5,922 nucleotides of DNA from an uncultured Clostridia bacterium (GTDB taxonomy: Bacteria; Bacillota; Clostridia; Christensenellales; Borkfalkiaceae), in the NCBI GenBank assembly GCA_900548845.1, contig URMI01000080.1, positions 1 through 5,922 on the forward strand. Direction: 5' to 3'. Numbering within the stretch: the first letter of the stretch is position 1; each line of letters opens with the position of its first letter. Positions 5,874 through 5,922 of this stretch are shown here, in pieces. The notes beneath the pieces are model-generated. The model had not been told where the DNA came from, searched no databases, and worked only from the letters and a program-made list of their open reading frames with translations. A program made the position numbers and the translations under genes.

Positions 5874-5912
5874 TTCCCACAAATCTTTTGCTTCGCAAAA
5901 TCTTTGCGGGAA
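5874..5912. repeat. 39-bp imperfect palindrome at the right end of the window
   Basis: Arms of 18 nt (5874-5891 and 5895-5912) flank a 3-nt loop. They pair at 15 of 18 positions; the exceptions are 5879/5907 and the adjacent pair 5884-5885/5901-5902. The centre is TTTTGCTTCGCAAAA. It lies about 45 bp upstream of the ABC promoter, so it probably belongs to the 3' end of whatever gene precedes it, or is a small interspersed repeat. There is no T-run after the stem on either strand. The core resembles that of the palindrome at 114-139. Confidence 0.5.
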
Positions 5913-5922
5913 CCCTATATAA

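Overview
The window looks like chromosomal DNA from an endospore-forming Firmicute, most likely a high-GC Clostridia lineage. The evidence is a spoIVFA/spoIVFB-type pair (mother-cell control of pro-sigma-K processing), a bacterial RNase E/G, a Firmicute-style ABC/FtsX exporter, and strong Shine-Dalgarno sequences. Coding regions are GC-rich while the promoters are AT-rich. Genus and species cannot be read from the sequence. All five genes lie on the minus strand, so transcription runs from high to low coordinates.

Layout in the direction of transcription. (1) 5922-5764 is an upstream region with a 39-bp imperfect palindrome, a pyrimidine-rich tract and a near-consensus sigma-A promoter. (2) 5763-3715 is a two-gene operon with an ABC ATPase (224 aa) and an FtsX/MacB-type permease (453 aa), 12 bp apart. 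(3) 3714-3489 is non-coding, with a 14-bp-stem hairpin that probably terminates the ABC operon. The tail of this hairpin overlaps a sigma-E-like promoter. (4) 3488-2757 encodes a membrane protein with a degenerate LytM/M23 domain (SpoIVFA-like). It overlaps by 20 bp the next gene, 2776-1745, an M50 site-2 protease of the SpoIVFB type. (5) 1744-1655 contains a sigma-A promoter with an extended -10. (6) 1654-146 is RNase G. (7) 145-1 has no credible gene but contains a palindrome and two tandem small hairpins.

The spoIVFA-spoIVFB-rng order fits a known Firmicute neighbourhood in which these genes lie near rplU-ysxB-rpmA. The ribosomal genes would be expected just beyond position 1, but they are not visible here. 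By inference, SpoIVFA-like anchors and restrains the SpoIVFB protease in the membrane around the forespore, and a sigma-E promoter would restrict both to the mother cell. RNase G has its own vegetative promoter, so it need not depend on sporulation. The ABC pair is a separate unit with unknown substrate.

I found no CRISPR array, tRNA, rRNA, transposase or defence system, and nothing that clearly forms an undescribed system. The most interesting points are the identification of the divergent SpoIVFA homologue, the overlap of terminator and sigma-E-like promoter, and the related palindromes near both ends of the window.
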